From contig NZ_BOMM01000045.1 in NCBI RefSeq assembly GCF_016862195.1, forward strand, positions 25,016-89,015: a stretch of DNA of 64,000 bases. Direction: 5' to 3'. A program made the position numbers and the translations under genes. Shown piece after piece: positions 56,907 through 64,000 of the stretch. The notes beneath the pieces were generated by a model, which was given only the letters and a program-made list of their open reading frames with translations, ran no database searches and was not told where the DNA came from. Numbering within the stretch: position 1 is the first letter of the stretch; every line of letters starts with the position of its first letter. This DNA comes from Paractinoplanes ferrugineus (lineage in GTDB: Bacteria > Actinomycetota > Actinomycetes > Mycobacteriales > Micromonosporaceae).

Positions 56907-57395
56907 CTAGCGCAGCACCGACTCGATGGCCGAGACCACGGCCGGGTCGTCGGGGGTGGTGCGCGGGCCGAACCGGGCGACGATCGTGCCGTCCGGGCCG
57001 ACCAGGAACTTCTCGAAGTTCCACCGGATGTCGCCGGTGTAGCCCTCGTCGTCCGGCTTCGCCACCAGGGACCGGTAGAGCTCGTGCCGGTCGTCGCCGT
57101 TGACCTCGACCTTCTCGGTCATCGGGAAGGTCACGCCGTAGGTCGCGCTGCAGAACTCGGAGATCTCCTCGGAGGTGCCCGGCTCCTGGCCGCCGAACTG
57201 GTTGCACGGCACGCCCAGCACGGTGAAGCCCCGATCGGCGTACCGCTCGTGGAGCTCCTCCAGCGCACCGTACTGCGGGGTCAGCCCGCACTTCGACGCG
57301 ACGTTGACGACAAGCGCGGCGGTGCCCCGGAACTGACCGAGGTCGAGCGGCTTGCCCTGCAGGTCGGCGATCTGGACGTCGTAGATCTCGGACAC
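56907..57395 (-). CDS. Glutathione peroxidase-family protein (thiol peroxidase)
   Basis: Peroxidase of 162 residues, the usual length of bacterial GPx homologues. The peroxidatic cysteine lies in VNVASKCGLTPQYGALEELHERY, the glutamine in NQFGGQEPGTSEEI, and the tryptophan-asparagine pair in DIRWNFEKFLVGPDG. It has Cys rather than selenocysteine. In actinobacteria, which lack glutathione, such enzymes usually take electrons from thioredoxin, so mycothiol or thioredoxin is the likely reductant. GTG start 57395 with AGGAG in the 8-bp gap to the preceding LPG-synthase-like gene, so the two are probably cotranscribed. Confidence 0.93.
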   Translation of the reverse strand: MSEIYDVQIADLQGKPLDLGQFRGTAALVVNVASKCGLTPQYGALEELHERYADRGFTVLGVPCNQFGGQEPGTSEEISEFCSATYGVTFPMTEKVEVNGDDRHELYRSLVAKPDDEGYTGDIRWNFEKFLVGPDGTIVARFGPRTTPDDPAVVSAIESVLR

Positions 57396-57403
57396 GCGTT
57401 CTC

Positions 57404-58435
57404 CTAACGAGCGACCCGGCGACGAGGCCGGACAGTGCGAGGCCTGCCGCGGCGCAGCGTCAGGGCGGCTATGCCGCCCGCCGGAAGCAACAGCCAGCAG
57501 GAGATCAAACGATAGATCAGTACGGCGGCGGCCGCCTCCACCGCGGTGGCCCCGACCGCGGTGAGTCCCGCCACCAGTGCCGTGTCGACCACGCCCACGC
57601 CGCCCGGGGTCAGTGGCACCTGGCGGACGACCTGCACGCCGAGGTAGAGGCCGGCCAGCGTGGTGACCCCGACCGGGAGGCCGACCGCGCGGCACGTCGC
57701 GACCAGGCACAGCAGGTCGGTCAGCCAGTTGACGGCGAAGAACAGCAGACCCGCGATCCAGTCCCGGGCCCGCAGCGACGCCCCGGCCTGCCACGCGTCA
57801 CGGGCCGAGGCCAGGATGGCGCGGACCCAGCGGAGCACCCGGCCGTCCCGGCCGATGCGGGTGGTGAAGGCGGGCAGCCGCCGGCCGGCGAGCACCGCCC
57901 CGGTGGTCAGCAGGGCCAGCCCACCGACCACGGCGAGCGGCCGCGGGCTCAGCAGCAGGGCCGGGTCGCGGCCCAGCATGGCGAGGCCACCGACCAGATA
58001 GAGCAGGGTCAGGCCGCCGATCGAGGCCAGCCCGGAGACGATCATCGAGGCGGCGGAGATCTCCTTGCTGGCCCCGCCGCGCTGGTATTCCTTCACCGCG
58101 TAACCCGCCGACACGGCGGCGCCGGCCGGCATCGAGATGGAGATGGCGGTGCGGGCCAGGGTCACCGCGGCGGTGCGGCGCGCGGTCACGCGTACGCCCA
58201 AAGCGCCTAGCAGTTGCTTTTGCTGCCACGCGAAAGCGGCGAGCGAGGCCACCTGGAGAGCGACCGCCAGGCTGACCCACCAGTAGTCGGCCTCGGTGAG
58301 CGCCGTGACGAAGGCCAGCGGGTCGGGCAGCCGGCCCCAGAGCCCGAGCGCGGCGAGCGCCAGGCCCGCGACGATCAGCAGCGGCAGGCGCAGACGGGCC
58401 CACCAGGATCGGGCGGCGGGCTGGTCGAGGGGCAC
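57404..58435 (-). CDS. Lysylphosphatidylglycerol synthase TM-region-like (UPF0104) membrane protein
   Basis: Integral membrane protein of 343 residues with about eight hydrophobic segments, of the LPG synthase transmembrane family that also includes flippase-like proteins. Segments include LRLPLLIVAGLALAALGLW, WWVSLAVALQVASLAAFAW, MIVSGLASIGGLTLLYLVGG, WIAGLLFFAVNWLTDLLCLV and VLIYRLISCWLLLPAGGIAAL. Family motifs such as PAGAAVSAGYAVKEYQRGGASKE and QVPLTPGGVGVVDTALVAGL are present. It lacks the aminoacyl-transfer domain of full MprF, so a lipid-flippase or unknown role is more likely than lysyl transfer. GTG start 58435. It is followed by the peroxidase gene after 8 bp. Confidence 0.85.
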   Translation of the reverse strand: MPLDQPAARSWWARLRLPLLIVAGLALAALGLWGRLPDPLAFVTALTEADYWWVSLAVALQVASLAAFAWQQKQLLGALGVRVTARRTAAVTLARTAISISMPAGAAVSAGYAVKEYQRGGASKEISAASMIVSGLASIGGLTLLYLVGGLAMLGRDPALLLSPRPLAVVGGLALLTTGAVLAGRRLPAFTTRIGRDGRVLRWVRAILASARDAWQAGASLRARDWIAGLLFFAVNWLTDLLCLVATCRAVGLPVGVTTLAGLYLGVQVVRQVPLTPGGVGVVDTALVAGLTAVGATAVEAAAAVLIYRLISCWLLLPAGGIAALTLRRGRPRTVRPRRRVAR

Positions 58436-58483
58436 CGGCCGATCCTGACGTACCAGGTCATGATCCGGCTACCCGGTGTGAGA

Positions 58484-59005
58484 TCAGTCGCCGGAGTATC
58501 CCCAGAAATACAGCTCAGCAGGGGTTCCGCTGGCATCATGAAGCACCACACATCGCCCTATTCCACGGTATCGGGCGAACTCGGTGATCTTCTCGACATG
58601 GTCGTGGGTCAGCTTCACCGAACCGGTCGCGGCGATCGCCTCGTCGTCCGAGAGCGGGACGATGATGCCGTACTCCGGGTTGCCGTGCTCCTTGACCAGC
58701 GCCATGTACTCCTCGAACGTCTCGTAGGCGTAGGGCAGCCAGCCGTAGTTGGGCTTCTCGCCGTCGTCGAGCACGCGGTACATGTCGAGGATGGAGTGCG
58801 TGCCGGCCAGCCGGACCGCCTCGACGGCCCACAGCTCGTCCTCGGTCCGGGGCCGGTTGTCATATTCGCGGGCCATCTTCCCGGGCTCGCCGGGCACCGC
58901 CCACCAGTATTCACCGCTCTCGAAGACCACCTGCCGCAGTGCCACAAAGGCCGCAAACCGGTCGGGCTGGTAGGGCACGTAATAGTCCCACCCCGAAGCG
59001 CCCAA
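58484..59005 (-). CDS. Uncharacterised protein, probably conserved in actinobacteria
   Basis: Soluble protein of 173 residues that I do not recognise as a named family. It is rich in aromatic and acidic residues (WDYYVPYQPDRFAAFVALRQVVFESGEYWW, RPRTEDELWAVEAVRLAGTHSILDMYRVLDDGEKPNYGW, LPYAYETFEEYMALVKEHGNPEYG as separate blocks) and ends in VVLHDASGTPAELYFWGYSGD. No signal peptide, membrane span or catalytic motif is visible. Start TTG 59005 with a strong GGGGAGGA upstream; no ATG is available near the start of the coding text. It is separated from the LPG-synthase-like gene by 48 bp. Confidence 0.7.
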   Translation of the reverse strand: MGASGWDYYVPYQPDRFAAFVALRQVVFESGEYWWAVPGEPGKMAREYDNRPRTEDELWAVEAVRLAGTHSILDMYRVLDDGEKPNYGWLPYAYETFEEYMALVKEHGNPEYGIIVPLSDDEAIAATGSVKLTHDHVEKITEFARYRGIGRCVVLHDASGTPAELYFWGYSGD

Positions 59006-59125
59006 CGAATCCTCCCCAGAGCTTTAGCTGTGCCGCAGCACTGTACCGGGGCAGTGACGGGCGTCCACCGCACGACCCCGAGTTATTGCCCGGCCTGGGC
59101 AGCGGGGGCGACAGGACCGGCTCGT

Positions 59126-59186
59126 CTTGCAAGCCTTGCGGGAATTGATGGAAGGTCTTCCAAAGCATGCAAGGTATTGCTACGGT
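59126..59186 (+). promoter_or_regulatory. Amylase promoter region with CTTGC repeats
   Basis: Two direct CTTGC units (59126 and 59135, 9 bp apart), the first within the palindrome CTTGCAAG, and an inverted GCAAG at 59169-59173. CTTGCA-type repeats are known at Streptomyces amylase promoters as targets of the LacI-family maltose regulator (from memory). TACGGT at 59181-59186 is a possible -10 box, about 90 bp before the GH13 start. The rest of the 273-bp gap between the genes shows nothing clear. Confidence 0.5.
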
Positions 59187-59278
59187 CCTCATCAATGTGA
59201 ACGCGGGATTACGCCCGTGTCACCGGTTTCGACGCACCCCGTCCTGCGATCGACACCCCAGGTCGTTGGAGGATTCCC

Positions 59279-61960
59279 ATGCCCGAAATACGCCGCCCCT
59301 GGTGGTCGGTCGCGGCCGTCGCGGTGGTCACCGCCGCCTCGCCGGCGGTCGCGCCCACCTCGGCGGCCGCGGCCAACACCGCGACCGTCTATTACAAGGC
59401 CCCGCCGGCCTGGAGCACCGTCAACATCCACTACGCGCCGAACGGCGGGGCGTGGACGACCGTGCCCGGCGTGGCGATGGGCGCCGCCTCATGCGCCGGC
59501 TGGTACGTCAAGACCGTCGACCTCGGCAGCGCCGGCGGCCTGCAGGTCACCTTCAACAACGGGTCGGGCACCTGGGACAACAACAACGGGGCCGACTACC
59601 GGCTGAACACCGGCACTTCGACCGTCACCGGCGGCGTCCTGACCGGGGACGCGGGCGACCCGTGCGGCGCGGTGCCGGCCGACACGACCGCACCGTCGGC
59701 GCCGGGCGCGCTCAAGGCGACCGTCGACCACGTGACGGTGACGCTCGGCTGGACGGCCTCGACCGACGATCGCGGGGTCACCGGCTACCGGCTCACCCGA
59801 ACCGGTGGGAGCGCCGGCACCACGGTGCTGACCAGCGGTTCGGCCGGCTACGTCGACAGGTCACCGGCGGCGCGGACGACGTACACGTACACCGTCCGGG
59901 CCGTCGACGCCGCCGGCAACCTCTCCGCGCCCAGCGCGACCGTCCCGGTGACCACCGGCGACGCGCCACCGCCGGCGGCCGGCGGCGAGATGCTCGGCGG
60001 TGACCCGCGCAAGGAGACCATCTATTTCGCGATGACCGCCCGGTTTTACGACGGGGACACGTCGAACGACCGCGGGGGCAGCGCGGATGTCACGTCGGGT
60101 AACGCGGCCGGCCACGACCCGATGTTCCGCGGCGACTTCAAGGGCCTGATCGACAAGCTCGACTACATCAAGGGCCTCGGCTTCTCGGCCATCTGGATCA
60201 CGCCGGTGGTGCTCAACCGGTCGGACTACGACTACCACGGGTACCACGGCTGGGACTTCTACCGGGTCGACACCCGCCTGGAGTCCCCCGGCTCCACGTA
60301 CCAGGACCTGATCGACAAAGCTCACACCAAGGGCCTGAAGATCTACCAGGACGTGGTCTACAACCACTCGTCCCGGTGGGGTGCCAAGGGGCTGTTCGTG
60401 CCGACCGTGTGGGGCGCCAAGGACGGCCAGTGGGACTGGATGTACTCCGCCAAGGCCGACGGCCGGACCTACGACCCGCTCGACGAGTTCCACGGCACCG
60501 ACCCGACGCTGACCACGCGGCAGAACGAACTGGCCCAGGGCCGGACCTACAACGGCGATCTCTGGAGCACCGCCGAGCCGGCCGGGAACACCTGCCGTCA
60601 CTGGGGTACGACAAATGGGACCTACAGTCCGCAGGGCTACGCCAACCACAACTGCCAGTGGCCGTCGCCGACCTCCGGAATGTTCCCGTCGGCCTACTAC
60701 CACCAGTGCTGGATCGGCAACTGGGAGGGCGAGGACTCGCGCTCCTGCTGGCTGCACGACGACCTGGCCGACTTCGACACCGAGAACCCGGTCGTCCAGA
60801 AGTACCTGATCGACGCCTACAACAGGTACATCGACATGGGGGTGGACGGCTTCCGGATCGACACCGCCGTACACATCCCGCGCGTCACCTGGAACCGCCG
60901 GTTCCTCCCGGCGATGCGCGAGCACCTCGTCCAGAAGTACGGGGCGGCCAAGGCCGACGACTTCTACGTGTTCGGTGAGGTCGCCGCGTTCGTCAACGAC
61001 AAGTGGAACCGCGGCTCGGTCAACCATTCGGCCCAGTTCTACACGTGGAAAGAGCGTAAGGCGTACACCGACGACGACGTGCAGGCGGCGCTCGACCAGT
61101 TCGACTACGAGAACAACGCGGGTACGGCCGATCAGCCGACAAGCACCAACGCGTTCCTGACCGGCAACGCCTATCACGCCCCGGACCGCAGCCAGTTCTC
61201 CGGCATGAACATCATCGACATGCGGATGCACATGAACTTCTCGGACGCGTCCAACGCCTTCCACAACGGCAAGGACTCGGACGACTCGGTGAACGACGCC
61301 ACCTACAACGTCGTCTACGTGGACTCGCACGACTACGGGCCGAACAAGTCCAACTTCCGCTATTCCGGCGGCACCGACGCGTGGGCCGAGAACATGTCGC
61401 TGATGTGGACGTTCCGCGGCATCCCCACCCTCTACTACGGCTCGGAGATCGAGTTCCAGGCCGGCAAACAGATCGACTGCGGGCCGACGTGCCCGCTCGC
61501 CAACACCGGTCGCGCCTATTACGGCGACAAGATCGAGGGCTCGGTGACCGCCGCCGATTACGGCGTCGTCGCGAACGCCAGTGGCGCCGTCGCCGGCACC
61601 CTCGCCCAGCCGCTGGTCAAGCACCTGCAACGGCTCAACCAGATCCGGCGGGCCGTCCCGGCCCTGCAGATGGGCCAGTACTCGACCGAGGGCGTCAGCG
61701 GCAACCTCGCCTTCAAACGCCGCTACACCTCGGGGCCGGTGGACAGTTTCGCTCTCGTCTCGGTCTCGGGGAACGCCACTTTCGCCGGGATCCCCAACGG
61801 CACCTACACCGATGCCGTGTCCGGTGACGTCCGGACCGTCACCGGCGGAACGCTCAACGCGTCGGTGAGCGGCAAGGGCGACCTGGCGGTGTACGTGTTG
61901 TCGCTGGCGGGCAATCCGGCTCCCGGAAAGGTGGGCTCCGATGGGCCGTACCTTCGCTGA
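59279..61960 (+). CDS. Secreted GH13 alpha-amylase with CBM25 and FnIII domains
   Basis: Extracellular starch-degrading enzyme of 893 residues. Order: signal peptide (about 1-32), CBM25-like starch-binding domain (about 33-120, ATVYYKAPPAWSTVNIHYAPNGGAW to NNNGADYRLN), fibronectin type III domain (about 140-230), then the GH13 barrel. Catalytic residues are visible: nucleophile Asp528 in VDGFRIDTAVH, acid Glu567 in FYVFGEVAAF and Asp685 in YVDSHDYG. QDVVYNHSSRWG is conserved region I. WDNNNG and repeated Trp residues in the CBM bind starch. Start ATG 59279. The upstream CTTGC repeats suggest maltose-type regulation. A second amylase gene follows. Confidence 0.92.
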   Translation: MPEIRRPWWSVAAVAVVTAASPAVAPTSAAAANTATVYYKAPPAWSTVNIHYAPNGGAWTTVPGVAMGAASCAGWYVKTVDLGSAGGLQVTFNNGSGTWDNNNGADYRLNTGTSTVTGGVLTGDAGDPCGAVPADTTAPSAPGALKATVDHVTVTLGWTASTDDRGVTGYRLTRTGGSAGTTVLTSGSAGYVDRSPAARTTYTYTVRAVDAAGNLSAPSATVPVTTGDAPPPAAGGEMLGGDPRKETIYFAMTARFYDGDTSNDRGGSADVTSGNAAGHDPMFRGDFKGLIDKLDYIKGLGFSAIWITPVVLNRSDYDYHGYHGWDFYRVDTRLESPGSTYQDLIDKAHTKGLKIYQDVVYNHSSRWGAKGLFVPTVWGAKDGQWDWMYSAKADGRTYDPLDEFHGTDPTLTTRQNELAQGRTYNGDLWSTAEPAGNTCRHWGTTNGTYSPQGYANHNCQWPSPTSGMFPSAYYHQCWIGNWEGEDSRSCWLHDDLADFDTENPVVQKYLIDAYNRYIDMGVDGFRIDTAVHIPRVTWNRRFLPAMREHLVQKYGAAKADDFYVFGEVAAFVNDKWNRGSVNHSAQFYTWKERKAYTDDDVQAALDQFDYENNAGTADQPTSTNAFLTGNAYHAPDRSQFSGMNIIDMRMHMNFSDASNAFHNGKDSDDSVNDATYNVVYVDSHDYGPNKSNFRYSGGTDAWAENMSLMWTFRGIPTLYYGSEIEFQAGKQIDCGPTCPLANTGRAYYGDKIEGSVTAADYGVVANASGAVAGTLAQPLVKHLQRLNQIRRAVPALQMGQYSTEGVSGNLAFKRRYTSGPVDSFALVSVSGNATFAGIPNGTYTDAVSGDVRTVTGGTLNASVSGKGDLAVYVLSLAGNPAPGKVGSDGPYLR

Positions 61961-62121
61961 CCTGGACCGCGTACAGCTGCCTCGGCGTTCGAAGCCGGCG
62001 CCGTTCCGCCTGCCGCAACCCCCCGCGTTCCGCCCGTTCCGTTCTCCCCCGTCGCTGGCGGCCTTTCTTCCGGCCCTGGCGAGAACACCCCGTCCCCGTC
62101 CCCGCCTTGTGGAGGTCCCCG

Positions 62122-63927
62122 ATGAGCCGAACAACCAGACGATGGGTCATACCCGTAATAACGCTGCTGATGGTGGCGGTTGCCGTTGTTGCGGTCGGGC
62201 GGCCGCATGACGCCGACGCGAAGACGGACGCCAATCCGGGCCCGCGCGACGTGATGGTGCACCTTTTCGAATGGCCGTGGGCGTCGATCGCCTCGGAGTG
62301 CACGAACGTGCTCGGTCCCAAGGGTTTCGGCGCGGTGCAGGTGTCGCCGCCGCAGGAACACGTGGTGTTGCCGTCCGCCGGTTACCCGTGGTGGCAGGAC
62401 TACCAGCCGGTCAGCTACCAGCTGACCACCCGCCGCGGTGACCGGGCCGCGTTCGCGAGCATGGTCCAGACCTGCCACACGGCCGGTGTGAAGATCTACG
62501 TGGACGCGGTCATCAACCACATGGCCGGTGGCGCGTCCACCGGCGCCGGCAGCGCCGGCTCCACCTACAGTCACTACTCCTACCCGGCGGTCGCCTACGG
62601 TAACAACGACTTCCACCACTGCGGGCGCAACGGCAACGACGACATCGTCAACTACGGCGACCGCTACGAGGTGCAGAACTGCGAGCTGGTCGACCTGTCC
62701 GACCTGGCCACCGAGTCGTCCTACGTCCGCGGCAAGATCGTCGGCTTCCTCAACGACCTGATCTCGCTCGGTGTCGACGGCTTCCGGGTCGACGCGGCCA
62801 AGCACGTCCCGGCCGCCGACCTGGCGGCGATCTACGGGGCGCTCAACGGCTCGCCGTACATCTTCCAGGAGACCATCGAGGGCGGCTCCGGCGAGATCAG
62901 CCCGACCGAGTACACCGGCATCGGCGACGTGACCGAGTTCCGCTACGGCGACGTGGTCGGCAACGCGTTCCGCGACGGCAACATGTCGGGACTCGCGTCC
63001 CTGCCCGGTCAGATGCTCGTGTCCAGCGGCGACGGCGTCGCGTTCATCGACAACCACGACACCCAGCGCAACGGGCGGGCCAAACTGACCTACAAGGACG
63101 GCACGACGTACGCACTGGCCGAGGCGTTCATGCTGGCCTACCCGTACGGCACGCCGTCGGTCATGTCGTCGTTCACGTTCAGCAACGCGGACGCCGGTCC
63201 GCCCGCCGCGTCCAACGGTACGACCAGCGCGGTCAACTGTTCGTCCGGCTGGGCCTGTGAGCACCGCTGGCGGACCACCGCCAACCTGGTCGCCTTCCAC
63301 AACGCCGCGGCCGGCACGGCGCTCACCAACTGGTGGTCCAACGGCGGCAACCAGATCGCGTTCGGCCGCGGCTCGGCCGCCTACGCCGCCTTCAACCGCG
63401 GCGGCTCTCTCAACCGCACCTTCCAGACGTCCCTGCCCGCCGGCACCTACTGCGACGTCGCGAACGGCGACTTCACCAACGGCACCTGCACGGGTACGAC
63501 GTACGCGGTGAGCTCGTCCGGCACGTTCACCGCCACCGTTCCCGCCAACGGCATGGTGGCGCTGCACGTCAACGCCCGTACGTCCGGCAGCGGAACCCCG
63601 ACCACCGCCCCGACCACTACCCCGCCGGGGTCCTGCACCTCGGTGGCCGTGTCGTTCGGCGTCAACGCGACGACGGTGTGGGGCGAGAACATCTACGTGC
63701 TCGGCAACCAGTCCGCCCTCAGCAACTGGAACACCAGCGGCGGGGTGGCCCTGTCCTCGGCGAGCTACCCGGTCTGGACCGGCACCGTCAACCTGCCCCC
63801 GAACACCACTGTCGAATACAAGTACGTGAAGAAGAACGGCTCCGCGGTCACCTGGGAGTCCGGCTCGAACCGCACGCTGAACACCGGTTCCGCGTGCACG
63901 AAGTCGGTGAGCGACACCTGGCGCTGA
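62122..63927 (+). CDS. Secreted GH13 alpha-amylase with C-terminal CBM20
   Basis: Extracellular alpha-amylase of 601 residues, close to the Streptomyces-type enzymes (GH13 subfamily 32). A signal peptide (RRWVIPVITLLMVAVAVVAV) precedes the barrel. Catalytic residues: Asp224 in GFRVDAAKHV, Glu250 in IFQETIEGG and Asp313 in AFIDNHDTQRN. Region I is YVDAVINHMAGG, and VHLFEWPWASIASEC opens the barrel. A Thr/Pro linker (PTTAPTTTPPG) leads to a CBM20 (about 510-600, with VSFGVNATTVWGENIYVLGNQSALSNW and YKYVKKNGSAVTWESGSNR). Start ATG 62122 with GGAGG seven to eleven bases upstream. It follows the first amylase by 161 bp of C-rich non-coding sequence and may be cotranscribed. Confidence 0.95.
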   Translation: MSRTTRRWVIPVITLLMVAVAVVAVGRPHDADAKTDANPGPRDVMVHLFEWPWASIASECTNVLGPKGFGAVQVSPPQEHVVLPSAGYPWWQDYQPVSYQLTTRRGDRAAFASMVQTCHTAGVKIYVDAVINHMAGGASTGAGSAGSTYSHYSYPAVAYGNNDFHHCGRNGNDDIVNYGDRYEVQNCELVDLSDLATESSYVRGKIVGFLNDLISLGVDGFRVDAAKHVPAADLAAIYGALNGSPYIFQETIEGGSGEISPTEYTGIGDVTEFRYGDVVGNAFRDGNMSGLASLPGQMLVSSGDGVAFIDNHDTQRNGRAKLTYKDGTTYALAEAFMLAYPYGTPSVMSSFTFSNADAGPPAASNGTTSAVNCSSGWACEHRWRTTANLVAFHNAAAGTALTNWWSNGGNQIAFGRGSAAYAAFNRGGSLNRTFQTSLPAGTYCDVANGDFTNGTCTGTTYAVSSSGTFTATVPANGMVALHVNARTSGSGTPTTAPTTTPPGSCTSVAVSFGVNATTVWGENIYVLGNQSALSNWNTSGGVALSSASYPVWTGTVNLPPNTTVEYKYVKKNGSAVTWESGSNRTLNTGSACTKSVSDTWR

Positions 63928-63939
63928 CCGCCGGCTGAC

Positions 63940-63968
63940 GCGGGGATCCGGCCGAGCCGGGTCCCCGC
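63940..63968 (+). terminator. Hairpin after the second amylase gene
   Basis: GCGGGGATCCGG pairs with CCGGGTCCCCGC (12 pairs, one wobble) around a CCGAG loop, 12 nt after the stop codon. No T-run follows. Nothing else is visible to the end of the window. Confidence 0.7.
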
Positions 63969-64000
63969 TCGGCTGCGCCCTGACCAGAATGACGCGCTTC

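Overview
The window is about 64 kb of very GC-rich DNA with strong third-position GC bias, many GTG and TTG starts, ATGA stop/start overlaps and leaderless-looking genes with a TAnnnT box just before the start codon. Gene content (SmpB, F420-type enzymes, MMPL exporter, ECF sigma factor with a zinc anti-sigma factor, a LAxTG surface-anchor motif, many CBM2-tagged secreted glycosidases) points to a filamentous actinobacterium, most likely Micromonosporaceae and Actinoplanes-like. The genus is an inference. I see no rRNA, tRNA, insertion sequence, prophage or CRISPR array.

Layout. 1-2.5 kb: central carbon genes, the 3' part of glcF and mdh. 2.6-6.1 kb: a divergent pair of secreted CBM2 enzymes, a PL11 rhamnogalacturonan lyase and a CE3 acetyl-xylan esterase, around a perfect CebR-type box. 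6.2-16.8 kb: a GGDEF-EAL protein, TetR/hydrolase and LysR/SDR divergent pairs with visible operators, an MMPL exporter, smpB, a luciferase-like oxidoreductase, and a deletion scar that fuses the remains of an alcohol dehydrogenase and a TetR gene head to head. 16.8-23 kb: an orphan xylose-type binding lipoprotein with two long perfect inverted repeats upstream, a succinate-semialdehyde-type dehydrogenase, a thioesterase, a 3-hydroxyisobutyrate dehydrogenase-like protein, a GlxA-type regulator and a Sua5/YrdC protein. 23.2-34.2 kb: a plant-polysaccharide island with two tandem SGNH hydrolases, a GH10 xylanase and an apparent operon GH74-GH48-AA10 led by a second CebR-type box. 34.4-39.5 kb: UDP-glucose dehydrogenase and an AglEFG-type alpha-glucoside ABC importer behind a LacI-type palindrome. 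39.6-44.4 kb: MerR, an F420-type nitroreductase and an operon coding an ECF sigma factor, its anti-sigma factor and an ABC-2 exporter. 44.5-50.7 kb: cell-surface proteins, including a frameshifted LAVTG-anchored repeat protein. 50.7-56 kb: an unusual module of a small winged-helix-like protein and a 1033-residue dual P-loop ATPase (AAA plus HerA/FtsK-like), with a convergent TPR protein. 56-59 kb: a flavoprotein relic, an SprT-type protease, glutathione peroxidase, an LPG-synthase-like membrane protein and an unknown protein. 59.2-64 kb: two secreted GH13 amylases with starch-binding domains.

How it fits together. The secreted enzymes cover pectin, xylan acetyl groups, xylan, xyloglucan, crystalline cellulose (GH48 plus LPMO) and starch. 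Two importers, one xylose-type and one alpha-glucoside-type, could take up the released sugars. The operators point to layered control: cellobiose-type boxes for PL11/CE3 and GH74-GH48-AA10, CGnAAnTTTCG elements for the xylanase, a CG-centred palindrome for the importer and CTTGC repeats for the amylase. None of the matching LacI-type regulators is encoded here. The ATPase module at 50.8-54.6 kb is the best candidate for an undescribed system. Its function cannot be set from sequence alone.
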